Shown here one piece after another: positions 7,389 to 15,628 of a DNA stretch of 48,541 nt. The stretch is taken from positions 1-48,541 of the forward strand of contig NZ_AUDS01000029.1 in NCBI RefSeq assembly GCF_000425585.1, read 5' to 3'. The first letter of the stretch is position 1, and each line of letters starts with the position of its first letter. The position numbers were made by a program, and so were the translations under genes. This DNA comes from Terrimonas ferruginea DSM 30193 (GTDB taxonomy: Bacteria; Bacteroidota; Bacteroidia; Chitinophagales; Chitinophagaceae). The notes below the pieces were generated by a model. That model made no database searches. It was given only the letters and a program-made list of their open reading frames with translations, and was not told the DNA's origin.

Positions 7389-8801
7389 ATGGAACAATGG
7401 ATCTATATCCTCGTGGCCGTCGCGCTTGGTTTAACCGCCGGTTGGCTGATCGCAAGGTCGCAGGCTGCGGCAACAAAAAGAATGCTGGAAGAAAGGTTGC
7501 GTTCATCCGAAACAGAAAAAGTGCAGTGGCAACAGCAATACCAGCATGCGGTTGCAGAGAAACAACAATCCGCTATTCAGGCAGGCGAACTCCGCGGACA
7601 GCTCGAACGCCGGCATGCCGAAGCTCAGCAATATAAAACAGAACTCGAACAGCAGACATCGGCGTTTAGCGAGAGCCGGATGAATCTCGCGCGGCTTACA
7701 GAAAAACTAGCCGCTGCCGAAACAAGACTCGCCGAGCAAAAACGCGAGCTTACAGAATTCTCGGACGTATTCCGCAATGAATTCAGGTTATTGGCCAATG
7801 GAATTCTGAAAGAAAAAAGCCAGGAGTTCACCGCGGTCAACGAAGAGAAAATGAAAAATATCCTCGATCCGCTGCAACTGCACCTGAAAGAGTTCCGGCA
7901 ACAGGTAGCCGACACCTACGATAAAGAAAGCAAGGAACGCTTTTCCCTGGAAAAAGAATTGAAATCATTGATCGACCTGAATAAACAATTGGGTGAAGAA
8001 GCCAATAATCTCACGCGCGCACTCAAGCATGATAACAAGGCACAGGGCAATTGGGGCGAAATGATACTGGAAAGTCTGTTGGAACACAGTGGCCTTACCA
8101 GTGGTCGCGAATATTTTGTACAGGACTTTTTGCGTGATACGGCGGGTAATGTATTGAAAGATGAAAATGGCCGCTCCTTACAACCCGACGTAGTGGTGGT
8201 ATACCCCGATCAGCGAAAAGTAATCATCGATTCCAAAGTTTCGCTGGTGGCATTCGAGCAATACACACGCTCCGTTACGGTTGAAGAACAGGCCGCGGCC
8301 ATCCGCGAACATTTGCGTTCACTGCGTTCGCATATCGATGGATTGAGTGGAAAAAATTATCCGCGTTATGCAGGGAATGCATTGGATTATGTGGTGTTGT
8401 TCATTCCGGTGGAGCCCGCCTTTCTCCTCGCAGTGAAAGAGGATACGCTGTTATGGAAATACGCTTATGATAAAAGAATCCTGCTGGTTAGTCCGACGAA
8501 CCTGCTGGCGGTGCTGAAGATCATTGCCGACCTATGGAAAGTAGAGCGGCAAAGCCAGCATGCGATAGAGATCGCGGAGAAAGCGGGTGCGCTGTATGAT
8601 AAATTTGTTCGTTTCGCCGAAAGCCTTTCCCAGGTGGGCGTGCATATACGCAAAGCCGGAGAGCAACACGAAGAGGCCATGAAAAGATTGAGCAGCGGTC
8701 GCGGCAACCTGGTGCGGCAGGCAGAGCAGTTGCGCAAGATGGGCGCGAGTGCCAATCTTCAGTTACCCGATAGCCTGGTGAAGGAGTCGGAGGAGGAATG
8801 A
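7389..8801 (+). CDS. rmuC: DNA recombination protein RmuC
   Basis: 470 residues: one N-terminal membrane anchor (about 5-23), a long coiled coil (about 25-200, rich in Glu, Lys, Gln and Ala), then the RmuC domain (about 200-430). The domain shows NWGEMILESLLEHSGL and QPDVVVVYPDQRKVIIDSK; the last matches a PD-(D/E)XK-like nuclease core with the IDSK Lys. RmuC limits inversions at short inverted repeats in E. coli and has been linked to defence against foreign DNA and transposable elements. That is of some interest in a genome full of short inverted and tandem repeats. Own promoter upstream; convergent with kptA. Confidence 0.92.
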   Translation: MEQWIYILVAVALGLTAGWLIARSQAAATKRMLEERLRSSETEKVQWQQQYQHAVAEKQQSAIQAGELRGQLERRHAEAQQYKTELEQQTSAFSESRMNLARLTEKLAAAETRLAEQKRELTEFSDVFRNEFRLLANGILKEKSQEFTAVNEEKMKNILDPLQLHLKEFRQQVADTYDKESKERFSLEKELKSLIDLNKQLGEEANNLTRALKHDNKAQGNWGEMILESLLEHSGLTSGREYFVQDFLRDTAGNVLKDENGRSLQPDVVVVYPDQRKVIIDSKVSLVAFEQYTRSVTVEEQAAAIREHLRSLRSHIDGLSGKNYPRYAGNALDYVVLFIPVEPAFLLAVKEDTLLWKYAYDKRILLVSPTNLLAVLKIIADLWKVERQSQHAIEIAEKAGALYDKFVRFAESLSQVGVHIRKAGEQHEEAMKRLSSGRGNLVRQAEQLRKMGASANLQLPDSLVKESEEE

Positions 8802-8810
8802 GCCAATGGA

Positions 8811-8833
8811 TGAATAGTGAATGGTGAGTGGTG
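8811..8833. repeat. heptamer array between rmuC and kptA
   Basis: Degenerate GTGAATG units (GGATGAA, TAGTGAA, TGGTGAG) directly after the stop codon of rmuC. Same family as 6096-6137. Confidence 0.5.
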
Positions 8834-8876
8834 TAATAAGTGTACATAACCAAGGGTGCCGGCTTTACATCCCTGC

Positions 8877-9419
8877 CTACACCTCCTTCACATATTTCGC
8901 GGGTACAGCATCGGTGAGCCACACACCATTAGCGGAGCAAAAGAAAACATATCCATCAGCATTCATCAATGCTGCATCAATATGAAGAACAACAGGTTTG
9001 CCGTGCCTTTGCCCGACCTGTTTGGCTGTGTCCGTATTGTCTGTCAGGTGAACATGTTGTCTGGTTCCGGGCAATAATCCTTTTTCCCTTATTGACAAAA
9101 CATTTCTTTCCGCAGTACCGTGATAGAGAACGGGTGGTGGAGTTTGTTCGGCCAGCTCGAGATTTACCTCAATACTATGCCCCTGGCTGGCGCGGATTTG
9201 TGTGCCGTCTTCGCTATAGGCAAACCTTTTCTTTTCGTTGGTGGCTACAACGGTGTCGAGCATCTGGCGATTTACTTCCCATCCGTGTTCTTTTAGGTTT
9301 TTCAATAACGATTCCACCTTTACCCAACCGGCCTGATCGGTGGCAAGTCCGATCGACCCGGGATGATGTCGCAGTATATAGCTAAGTTGCTTGCTGAGTG
9401 ATTTGAGTGTTTTTTCCAT
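8877..9419 (-). CDS. kptA: RNA 2'-phosphotransferase, Tpt1/KptA family
   Basis: 180 residues from ATG 9419 (MEKTLKSLSKQLSYILRHHP); an upstream start would add ten residues outside the family's N-terminus. Conserved blocks in order: LRHHPGSIGL with R17 and H18, EDGTQIRASQGHS, LYHGT, GLLPGTRQHVHL and SANGVWLTDAVP. The catalytic Arg-His-Arg-Arg set appears complete. Tpt1 removes an internal 2'-phosphate from RNA using NAD+, releasing nicotinamide and ADP-ribose cyclic phosphate. Its natural substrate in bacteria is uncertain. Here it lies 64 bases behind nadV on the same strand, so it may be the last gene of an NAD salvage operon that recycles its own by-product. Confidence 0.92.
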   Translation of the reverse strand: MEKTLKSLSKQLSYILRHHPGSIGLATDQAGWVKVESLLKNLKEHGWEVNRQMLDTVVATNEKKRFAYSEDGTQIRASQGHSIEVNLELAEQTPPPVLYHGTAERNVLSIREKGLLPGTRQHVHLTDNTDTAKQVGQRHGKPVVLHIDAALMNADGYVFFCSANGVWLTDAVPAKYVKEV

Positions 9420-9469
9420 TTTGTGACTTGTTAACAGGTAAAATGGCACCGCCCATCGTTGCAGGCGTC

Positions 9470-9500
9470 TTTTTACTTACTACTTAATACTTATTACTTA
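9470..9500. repeat. ACTTACT-type heptamer array between nadV and kptA
   Basis: Units TACTTAC, TACTTAA, TACTTAT, TACTTAC run through the gap and into the 3' end of nadV. On the minus strand (sense for both genes) they read GTAAGTA, so nadV's stop codon TAA is supplied by the array. Confidence 0.7.
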
Positions 9501-10944
9501 CAACGGCTGTTTCAGGTTCTGCTTCCCGCAAGCCCTTCATCTGTTCCTGTACATCTTCCCAACTGGTCTCATTGAAAAGTTCTCCGTTTTCAAATACCAA
9601 TTGCAGTTGATCTTCCGTTTCAGGTGCTTCTTCTTCGCGGACTGTAAGATACTCATTACCGTTTTGTATCAATTTCAGTCGCCCTGATTTCGACGCCTTA
9701 AACGAATGAACCAGTTGCCCGTGATGGTCGAGCTCGACAGGATTTTTTTGTACATCCACGCCCCGGCCGTTTATTTCTGCGTAGGAACATTTCAGCGCAA
9801 ATTTCAACGTATCGCGGTCTACTTTTTGTAGCAACGCACCACCCATTCCCAGTACCAGGTTTTCTGCGGAAATGCCATTGACGGTCAGTGCTCCGTAGAT
9901 CAGACGGATCGTTGACAGATTGAGCCCGTCTCCCTGCAACACACGCACCTGGGGTGGTAATACTTTATAACCTTTGTCATTGATTGTATAACCGAATTTT
10001 TCAAACAGGATATCGAATACACGCAACAGGGTAAAGACCGGATCACCGCTATCGGGACGGATCACCAGGGTGCCTTTACGCGAAAGGATCAGCTCCTTTA
10101 ATTCGGTACCCCAGTATTCACGGCAGGCCCGGAAAATGTTGAATGAATCGGACACGCATGATACAATTCCTTCGGGATAACTTTCCAGCACGTGACGAAA
10201 TACTTCCAGTTCTCCTTCTTCTCCCAACAAGGTACAAACCGAGTGTTCGGTGGCGGGCACGGAACGCCCCACTGCAACAGGCGCGTTATAATATTTACGC
10301 AGCCATTGATTGGCGATCACCGTATCGCTGCCCCGGAAACTCAACAGGTGCGCGGCACCTCCGATCGAAGCGCTTTCCACCGAACTCGCGCCGCGGAATC
10401 CAAAATCATTCAATACAAAGTCGATACCATCCAAAGCTTCAGTGGCGGCCGTTTCATCATAATAATGTTTTACAATCTTTCTTATCTCGTATGATTGCGA
10501 AGCAACCGTTACAGGATACCATACCTGCATCAGCAATGTTTCCAGGAAGTTGGTTAACCAGTAACAGTTGGGGTCGGTGTTTTCGATCGTCATCAATGCC
10601 TGATGTGTGCCTGTCACTGTTCCTTCCCAAACGGCTTTGATGCGAACAGGCAGGCGGCCGTGGTGCCGCTTCAGGATGTAGTCAAAACGCGACCGGTCAA
10701 ATACATCATCGCGGCCGAATACTTCTTTCATGGTTGCTTCCGCTTCGTCTATTTTTTCTTTTGTCACAACCACACCTGATAGATATTCTTTCAACAGGTA
10801 TTGCAGGCCGAAGAAAACGGTTTGTTCGAAAGCACCGCCACGGCTTTCAAGATAGGAGTAGATCTTTTCCGTGCCGGGTGCATACAAACGGTGATGTGAG
10901 TATTTATAAGCGTCGGCCAAGAGGAGGAGATTGGAGGAGTTCAT
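9484..10944 (-). CDS. nadV: nicotinamide phosphoribosyltransferase
   Basis: 486 residues from ATG 10944 (MNSSNLLLLADAYKYSHHRL), very near the length of human NAMPT. Recognised blocks: FVLNDFGFRGASSVESASIGG with the substrate-binding Asp, PATEHSVCTLLGE with the catalytic His, SCVSDSFNIF, IRPDSGDPV, VLQGDGLN and GMGGALLQKVDRD. The enzyme joins nicotinamide and PRPP to NMN, the first step of the deamidation-free route to NAD. It starts 11 bases after nadM, which does the next step. Both are controlled by the two operators upstream of nadM. The highest similarity is to the NadV/NAMPT group, not to nicotinate phosphoribosyltransferases. Confidence 0.95.
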   Translation of the reverse strand: MNSSNLLLLADAYKYSHHRLYAPGTEKIYSYLESRGGAFEQTVFFGLQYLLKEYLSGVVVTKEKIDEAEATMKEVFGRDDVFDRSRFDYILKRHHGRLPVRIKAVWEGTVTGTHQALMTIENTDPNCYWLTNFLETLLMQVWYPVTVASQSYEIRKIVKHYYDETAATEALDGIDFVLNDFGFRGASSVESASIGGAAHLLSFRGSDTVIANQWLRKYYNAPVAVGRSVPATEHSVCTLLGEEGELEVFRHVLESYPEGIVSCVSDSFNIFRACREYWGTELKELILSRKGTLVIRPDSGDPVFTLLRVFDILFEKFGYTINDKGYKVLPPQVRVLQGDGLNLSTIRLIYGALTVNGISAENLVLGMGGALLQKVDRDTLKFALKCSYAEINGRGVDVQKNPVELDHHGQLVHSFKASKSGRLKLIQNGNEYLTVREEEAPETEDQLQLVFENGELFNETSWEDVQEQMKGLREAEPETAVVSNKY

Positions 10945-10955
10945 GATAAAAGAGT

Positions 10956-11867
10956 TTAGAAGTGAACAGGATTGTCGGACAGGAATTGCAGCAGCTTTTT
11001 GCACAGGGGCTCATGCTCGTGGATGATCTGTTGCTGCGTTATCAGTGAAGGAAGCTTATCGATGGGAATCCACGTTACACGGGCCAGATCATCGCCGGCT
11101 TGCGGTTGTCCTTCTTTGAGTTTTGTGATGAAAAATGTGGTCATGATCTTGTCGGATTCATGGCGATAACGCCAGTCATCTACCCTCAACGAACCAACAT
11201 AGTGAAGCGGACCGGTTTTGACATCACCGCATTCCTCTGCTAATTCACGGAGTGCCGCGTCTTCCAGTTGCTGATCGGTTACATCACAATAACCACCGGG
11301 AAACCGCCAGCCACTTGCTTCGGATTTCTGACCCATCAATACGGTATTGTTTGTTTCATCGATCACCGCTATGTCAACAGTAGGAAAGAGACGGGAGTAA
11401 CTGTTCTGGCATACATAATTCACACCCATGCGAAATGGTTCGCTGGCTAAAACGTGATCAGCCAATTGCTCGCGTATGTCACTGGCATTGTGCGCACTGC
11501 TGGCTGGCAATTCCATCGTTTCAAATGCGCCCTTGTAGCTGGTGCAGAAACTGTCACGGCTGCCGTATAGAATAAAAGACTCACCGGGAAGGGTGGTGCG
11601 GAGTAGCTGATCGAGTGACCGGCTCCACACTTCGTCGGAGCGTTTGTCGGGCAAAGGAAGAATGATCAGTTCCGGGTCAAATGCCTTCAGCATTTTCTCC
11701 CGTGTATGAAAATCGTAAGGATTTCTCTTTGTAAAACGTACAGGCGCAACGCCCAACACCACCACGATCTTCTTGTGTTGTTCCCTGATTCCGCGAAGCA
11801 GATGCTGATGCCCGTCGTGAAGATAAGGTGTCTGAAACCTGGCGATGATAACGGCTGTCTGTTTCAT
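10956..11867 (-). CDS. nadM: bifunctional NMN adenylyltransferase / Nudix hydrolase
   Basis: 303 residues. The N-terminal nucleotidyltransferase domain (1 to about 160) has ARFQTPYLHDGHQHLL with the HxGH signature and FTKRNPYDFHTREKML with the ATP-binding RNP loop. The C-terminal Nudix domain (about 170-300) has GWRFPGGYCD and RELAEECG; the metal-binding EE pair is kept, but the first Glu of the Nudix box is replaced (TDQQLED) and the loop seems one residue longer. Such NadM-Nudix fusions make NAD from NMN and cleave ADP-ribose. This is step two of nicotinamide salvage, directly before nadV. The promoter and operators are in 11868-11940. Confidence 0.93.
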   Translation of the reverse strand: MKQTAVIIARFQTPYLHDGHQHLLRGIREQHKKIVVVLGVAPVRFTKRNPYDFHTREKMLKAFDPELIILPLPDKRSDEVWSRSLDQLLRTTLPGESFILYGSRDSFCTSYKGAFETMELPASSAHNASDIREQLADHVLASEPFRMGVNYVCQNSYSRLFPTVDIAVIDETNNTVLMGQKSEASGWRFPGGYCDVTDQQLEDAALRELAEECGDVKTGPLHYVGSLRVDDWRYRHESDKIMTTFFITKLKEGQPQAGDDLARVTWIPIDKLPSLITQQQIIHEHEPLCKKLLQFLSDNPVHF

Positions 11868-11888
11868 TTTGTGTAATATTTACGCAAA
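11868..11888. promoter_or_regulatory. NrtR-type operator, proximal
   Basis: A 21-base inverted repeat, TTTGTGTA-N5-TACGCAAA, with one mismatch between the arms. It touches the nadM start codon and covers the predicted transcription start, so bound repressor would block transcription. An identical arm pair recurs at 11920-11940. Confidence 0.75.
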
Positions 11889-11916
11889 TATAAAACCGCC
11901 TGGAATTACGGCCAAA
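11885..11916 (-). promoter_or_regulatory. promoter of nadM-nadV(-kptA)
   Basis: On the minus strand TTTG (11916-11913), 20 bases, then a perfect -7 element TATATTTG (11892-11885). The -7 element overlaps the proximal operator. The leader would be only about ten bases long. Confidence 0.7.
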
Positions 11917-11919
11917 TAA

Positions 11920-11940
11920 TTTGTGTAAAAAATACGCAAA
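11920..11940. promoter_or_regulatory. NrtR-type operator, distal
   Basis: TTTGTGTA-AAAAA-TACGCAAA, the same arms as the proximal operator, centres 52 bases apart (close to five helical turns). It lies just upstream of the -33 TTTG and three bases after the nrtR stop codon. The spacing suits two dimers on one DNA face. Confidence 0.75.
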
Positions 11941-11943
11941 ATA

Positions 11944-12633
11944 TCAGATTTCGAAACTGATGCCTTCTTTTAACAGCGCCTGGTAACGTTTCTTATTGAA
12001 TTGAAAAAGTTTGCCCGGACGGCCTTTCCCTTCGCTTTTGGCTACCTCGTCTGTTTCATCAAGAATACCGAGTGCCATTATTTTTTTGGAAAAGTTGCGC
12101 CGGTCGATAGGGCGGTCGAGTAACACCGTGTAGAGTTGTTCGAGTTCGGCAAAAGGAAATTTCCGGTCGAGTAGTTCGAAGCCAACGGGTTGGTAACGGA
12201 TTTTGCTGCGCAGCCGTTCGATACCGGTTTGTACGATCGTGCGATGATCGAAAGCAAGCGGAGGAAGTGATTTGATATTGAACCAGGCAGCGTTCTGCGC
12301 GTCGGTGCTTGCCCGCAGTTGCGCAAACTGGCTCGTTTTTACCAATCCCCAGTAAGCAATGGAAATGATGCGTTGCCGGGGGTCGCGGCCCGGATCACCA
12401 AATGAGTATAATTGTTCGAGGTATTGCACGCGGATGCCGGTCTCTTCGGAGAGTTCTCTTTTCACCGCTTCTTCCAGTGATTCTTTTTCCAATACAAAAC
12501 CTCCCGGAAGTGCCCAACTGTTTTTATACGGTTCATATTTGCGTTGTACCAGCAGCACAGATACTCCGTCCTGCCTGGAATAACCAAAAACGATCGCATC
12601 CACTGCCACCCTGATTCCGGCTTGCTCTTTCAT
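11944..12633 (-). CDS. nrtR: NrtR-type Nudix transcriptional regulator of NAD metabolism
   Basis: 229 residues: an N-terminal Nudix domain (about 8-140, box GGFVLEKESLEEAVKREL followed by SEETG, complete) and a C-terminal winged helix (about 150-229, with LDRKFPFAELEQLYTVLL, RRNFSKKIMALGIL and GRPGKLFQFN). This is the NrtR architecture. NrtR represses NAD synthesis and salvage genes, and ADP-ribose or a related nucleotide releases it from DNA. The gene lies just upstream of nadM on the same strand and two matching palindromes fill the gap. No such palindrome precedes nrtR itself, so it does not seem autoregulated. The intact Nudix box means it could also be an active hydrolase. Confidence 0.92.
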   Translation of the reverse strand: MKEQAGIRVAVDAIVFGYSRQDGVSVLLVQRKYEPYKNSWALPGGFVLEKESLEEAVKRELSEETGIRVQYLEQLYSFGDPGRDPRQRIISIAYWGLVKTSQFAQLRASTDAQNAAWFNIKSLPPLAFDHRTIVQTGIERLRSKIRYQPVGFELLDRKFPFAELEQLYTVLLDRPIDRRNFSKKIMALGILDETDEVAKSEGKGRPGKLFQFNKKRYQALLKEGISFEI

Positions 12634-12667
12634 GCCCGCAATATAAAAACTTTCAGGGTGGTATGCC

Positions 12668-12675
12668 TATCTTTA
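12668..12675 (+). promoter_or_regulatory. -7 element of the fusion gene
   Basis: TATCTTTA, one base off TAnnTTTG, ends 22 bases before the ATG at 12698, in the 58-65 base space shared with divergent nrtR. No clear -33 partner. Confidence 0.4.
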
Positions 12676-12697
12676 AACCCTAATCCGCGTTTTGCCT

Positions 12698-14290
12698 ATG
12701 TTTTTATTAATGCCTGGCCGGCACCATCTCGTTACACAATTTCAGTTTTCTTATCTGCAGCAACTGGTGCAGTCGTTTCCCGGTAACGTAAACGGACTGG
12801 ACGGAATTTCTATAGAGAGGACGGATGTGGTGGAGGGAATTGTGTTTCCCGTTACATCAGCCAATCATTCCAATACGCGTCGCAATCCTGTTCCGTTTTA
12901 CCTGCGCGCGATGATGCTGCAGTCCTTCGGCCAGCTGCTGGGTGTTCCGGTGTATGTATATGGTATCGATGATGTGGGAGAGATTGGTAATTATGCGTCG
13001 TACACCTTGAAACGTATTTCACACGAGAGCGAAGGGCGTTTAACATTATCACCGGTCAATACATTGGTGATCTGCTCTACGCCCGTATTGACCATGTACC
13101 GCGATCTGGGTTTTTCCATATTGCCGGCTGAATTATCCGATAGCCATACCTGGTCGCACCACACGGAAATGCCCTGGGATCTCGTACAATTTATTGCTGA
13201 AAATAAAACATGGGATCAGCAGGCCTGGCTGACAGATCGAATGCATACCGCCGCTCTCCGGATATGGCAACAGTATGGATTAGGGGAAAAAGTACAATGG
13301 CTGTTTCATGATCAGATGATCGGACAAGATGGTGATCTCACGGAAACGCGTGATTATAATGTATATGTCAGACAAATGGACGAGATCGCCGGGGTGAAGT
13401 TTGCCGACACGATCTCCTTCATTCAACCCGGACGGGTGGGAGATATCGGTTGTGCAGTCGGCTCCTGGATAAAATATGCCACTATAGAACCTTCATTGCG
13501 TGAGTCTGATTTCTATGGCATCGAGGTGTCGCGTTTTCTTTTTGAAATATGTCAGCAACGCAAAACCAACCGCGAGTTCAACAATCCGTTCGTATTTTTT
13601 TCACAGAAAAATGCCGTAACCGGATTGGTATTTCCCCAGGCATCGATGAACACCATTCATACCTCATCTCTCACCCACGAAATAGAGTCCTATGGCGGCC
13701 GGGAAGACCTGTTGCAGTTTATCGCCAACCGGTATGAAGAGCTGGTGCCGGGCGGCGTCTGGATCAACCGCGATGTGGTGGGACCGGCGGATAAAAACAA
13801 ACCGGTCCGGATGTGGCTGAACCAGTCCGATGGTAAAAATGAAGAACCGCTGAAAGAATTTGCTACGCATGAAGAACTGGCGCACCATCTAGCCTCACTG
13901 TCCACGCAGGCGCGCTTTCTGCGTTTTGCCCGTGATTTCCGCCGGACCGAAGGCTATGTAATGCCGGTTAAATGGGAAGAATACGAGGGTGAGCAATATG
14001 CCTGCGTAAGCCTTCAGGATGCTACGGAATTTCTTTCGCGCAAGGATTATACAGACAACTGGACAAGCGAGATGCACGAAACGTTTTGTTTCTGGGATTT
14101 TGAAGAATGGCAGGCGCAACTGAAAACTGCCGGGTTTTCGATTCATACCGGATCGAAAGTTTTCCGGAATGAATGGATCGTGAAGAATCGCTGGGAACAA
14201 CATGCACGTCTTTTTACACTGGAAAATGACCGGCTCATACCTGAAGAATATCCGGTAACGACCATGATATTGATCGGTGTGCGGCAATAA
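12698..14290 (+). CDS. NMN-adenylyltransferase-like / SAM methyltransferase fusion
   Basis: 530 residues from ATG 12698 (a TTG at 12692 or an ATG at 12710 are possible). The N-terminal part looks like a HIGH-superfamily nucleotidyltransferase: PGRHHLVTQFQFSYL in place of GRFQPxHxGH, and NHSNTRRNPVPFYLRAMM matching the RNP loop of NadM-type enzymes. The second His/Gly of HxGH is changed (HLVT), so activity is uncertain. From about residue 240 there is a class I SAM methyltransferase: motif I VGDIGCAVGSW (249-257) and FYGIEVS with the ribose-binding Glu. Ten bases before a DUF3748 gene, divergent from nrtR. I know no characterised protein with this layout. A nicotinamide- or nucleotide-related substrate is inference from context. 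Confidence 0.72.
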   Translation: MFLLMPGRHHLVTQFQFSYLQQLVQSFPGNVNGLDGISIERTDVVEGIVFPVTSANHSNTRRNPVPFYLRAMMLQSFGQLLGVPVYVYGIDDVGEIGNYASYTLKRISHESEGRLTLSPVNTLVICSTPVLTMYRDLGFSILPAELSDSHTWSHHTEMPWDLVQFIAENKTWDQQAWLTDRMHTAALRIWQQYGLGEKVQWLFHDQMIGQDGDLTETRDYNVYVRQMDEIAGVKFADTISFIQPGRVGDIGCAVGSWIKYATIEPSLRESDFYGIEVSRFLFEICQQRKTNREFNNPFVFFSQKNAVTGLVFPQASMNTIHTSSLTHEIESYGGREDLLQFIANRYEELVPGGVWINRDVVGPADKNKPVRMWLNQSDGKNEEPLKEFATHEELAHHLASLSTQARFLRFARDFRRTEGYVMPVKWEEYEGEQYACVSLQDATEFLSRKDYTDNWTSEMHETFCFWDFEEWQAQLKTAGFSIHTGSKVFRNEWIVKNRWEQHARLFTLENDRLIPEEYPVTTMILIGVRQ

Positions 14291-14299
14291 AAGGCAACT

Positions 14300-15553
14300 A
14301 TGTACAAGGAAATTCAACTTACGCGGGACGCCTCAGGGCATTGTCTCAATTCAACCCAATGTTTTTCCCCGGACGATCAGTGGATCGTATTCGATGGCCG
14401 GAATGATGATTCGCAAATCGGCAGCACCGGCACTATTGCGATGGTACACACCGGTACCGGCGAAATCAGAACGCTTTATAAAGTGCCCGGGCAGACGGCT
14501 TACGGTCCGGGTGTGGGCGCGGCCACTTTTTCGCCGGTAGCCGATCGCGTGTTGTTTATCCACGGAATCAGCAATGCCGGCAAAGACAGTCCCTATAGTA
14601 TTACGCGCCGGACGGGTGTGGCTGTCGATATCGCCCATCCGCAGAAGCCTATTTTTCTTGACGCACGTGATGTGACAGCGCCGTATACAAATGGTGCGCT
14701 ACGTGGCGGCACACACGCCCATACCTGGACGGCCGATGGTGAATGGATCAGTTTTACCTACAATGATGCCGTAACGGAGCCAGGCCTGCGGACGGTCGGC
14801 ATACTGGTTCCGGGTCGTCAGGTGATCGTATCACCGGACGAAAAAGGGGAGCATCACAACGGGGAAATGTTCGCGATGCTCGTGGTACCGGTGGTTGCGC
14901 AGGCAGTTCCGGGCAGCGATGAAGTGGAAAAAGCTTTCGACGAGACCTGGATCGGCAGCAGCAAAAACCGTCGCGCAATCGCTTACCAGGGAAAAATGCG
15001 GGATGAAAACGGGCGCCTCAAAACGGAAATTTTTGTGGCGGAGATTCCTTCGGACATATTGGAATTGGTGGCGGAAACGGACCTGCGGGGTACCTCAACT
15101 TCGCTCCCGGTTGTGCCGGATCTGATTAAACATCATCGTCTCACTTTTACGGAAAAAGGGGTGAGCGCAACACCCCGGCACTGGCTGAGAAGTAATGCCG
15201 GGGGTTCACAAATCGCCTTTCTGATGGAAGATAAGGAAGGCCATATTCAGCTCTTCGGTGTGTCGCCGGCCGATGGAAAAATTACACAATTTACGCGTCA
15301 CGGTTTCTCCGTTCAGGGGCCTTTCAACTTCAGCCCGGATGGAAAAAAGCTGGCATATACAGCCGACAACAGCGTTTTTATTACAGAGGTAATGACCGGA
15401 AAAACGGAGCGAATCACACCCAAAACGGAAGATGACGACCGTCCCGTGGGGGCCGTAAATTGGAGCAATAACGGAAAAATGCTCTGTTATAACCGGTATG
15501 TCGACGCAGCAGAAGGTCGTTTTTTGCAGGTGTTTTTGGTGAGAGTGGACTAG
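14300..15553 (+). CDS. DUF3748 protein, TolB-like beta-propeller (YidR family)
   Basis: 417 residues without a signal peptide, so cytoplasmic. It contains repeated propeller blades with PD40/TolB-like motifs: CFSPDDQWIVFDGRND, ATFSPVADRVLFIHG, HTWTADGEWISFTYND, NFSPDGKKLAYTAD and NWSNNGKMLCYNRY. The segment GEHHNGEMFAMLVVPV and the overall order match DUF3748, the family of E. coli YidR, whose function is unknown. It follows the fusion gene by nine bases and is surely cotranscribed with it. Whether it binds the product or partner of the methyltransferase is not known. Confidence 0.82.
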   Translation: MYKEIQLTRDASGHCLNSTQCFSPDDQWIVFDGRNDDSQIGSTGTIAMVHTGTGEIRTLYKVPGQTAYGPGVGAATFSPVADRVLFIHGISNAGKDSPYSITRRTGVAVDIAHPQKPIFLDARDVTAPYTNGALRGGTHAHTWTADGEWISFTYNDAVTEPGLRTVGILVPGRQVIVSPDEKGEHHNGEMFAMLVVPVVAQAVPGSDEVEKAFDETWIGSSKNRRAIAYQGKMRDENGRLKTEIFVAEIPSDILELVAETDLRGTSTSLPVVPDLIKHHRLTFTEKGVSATPRHWLRSNAGGSQIAFLMEDKEGHIQLFGVSPADGKITQFTRHGFSVQGPFNFSPDGKKLAYTADNSVFITEVMTGKTERITPKTEDDDRPVGAVNWSNNGKMLCYNRYVDAAEGRFLQVFLVRVD

Positions 15554-15628
15554 CCGGCAAGCTCGCCTGCGCTTTACTTTTGACCGCCTAACTGAAATTT
15601 TGACAGGTGAAAATTTCGCTTTCTTTTT

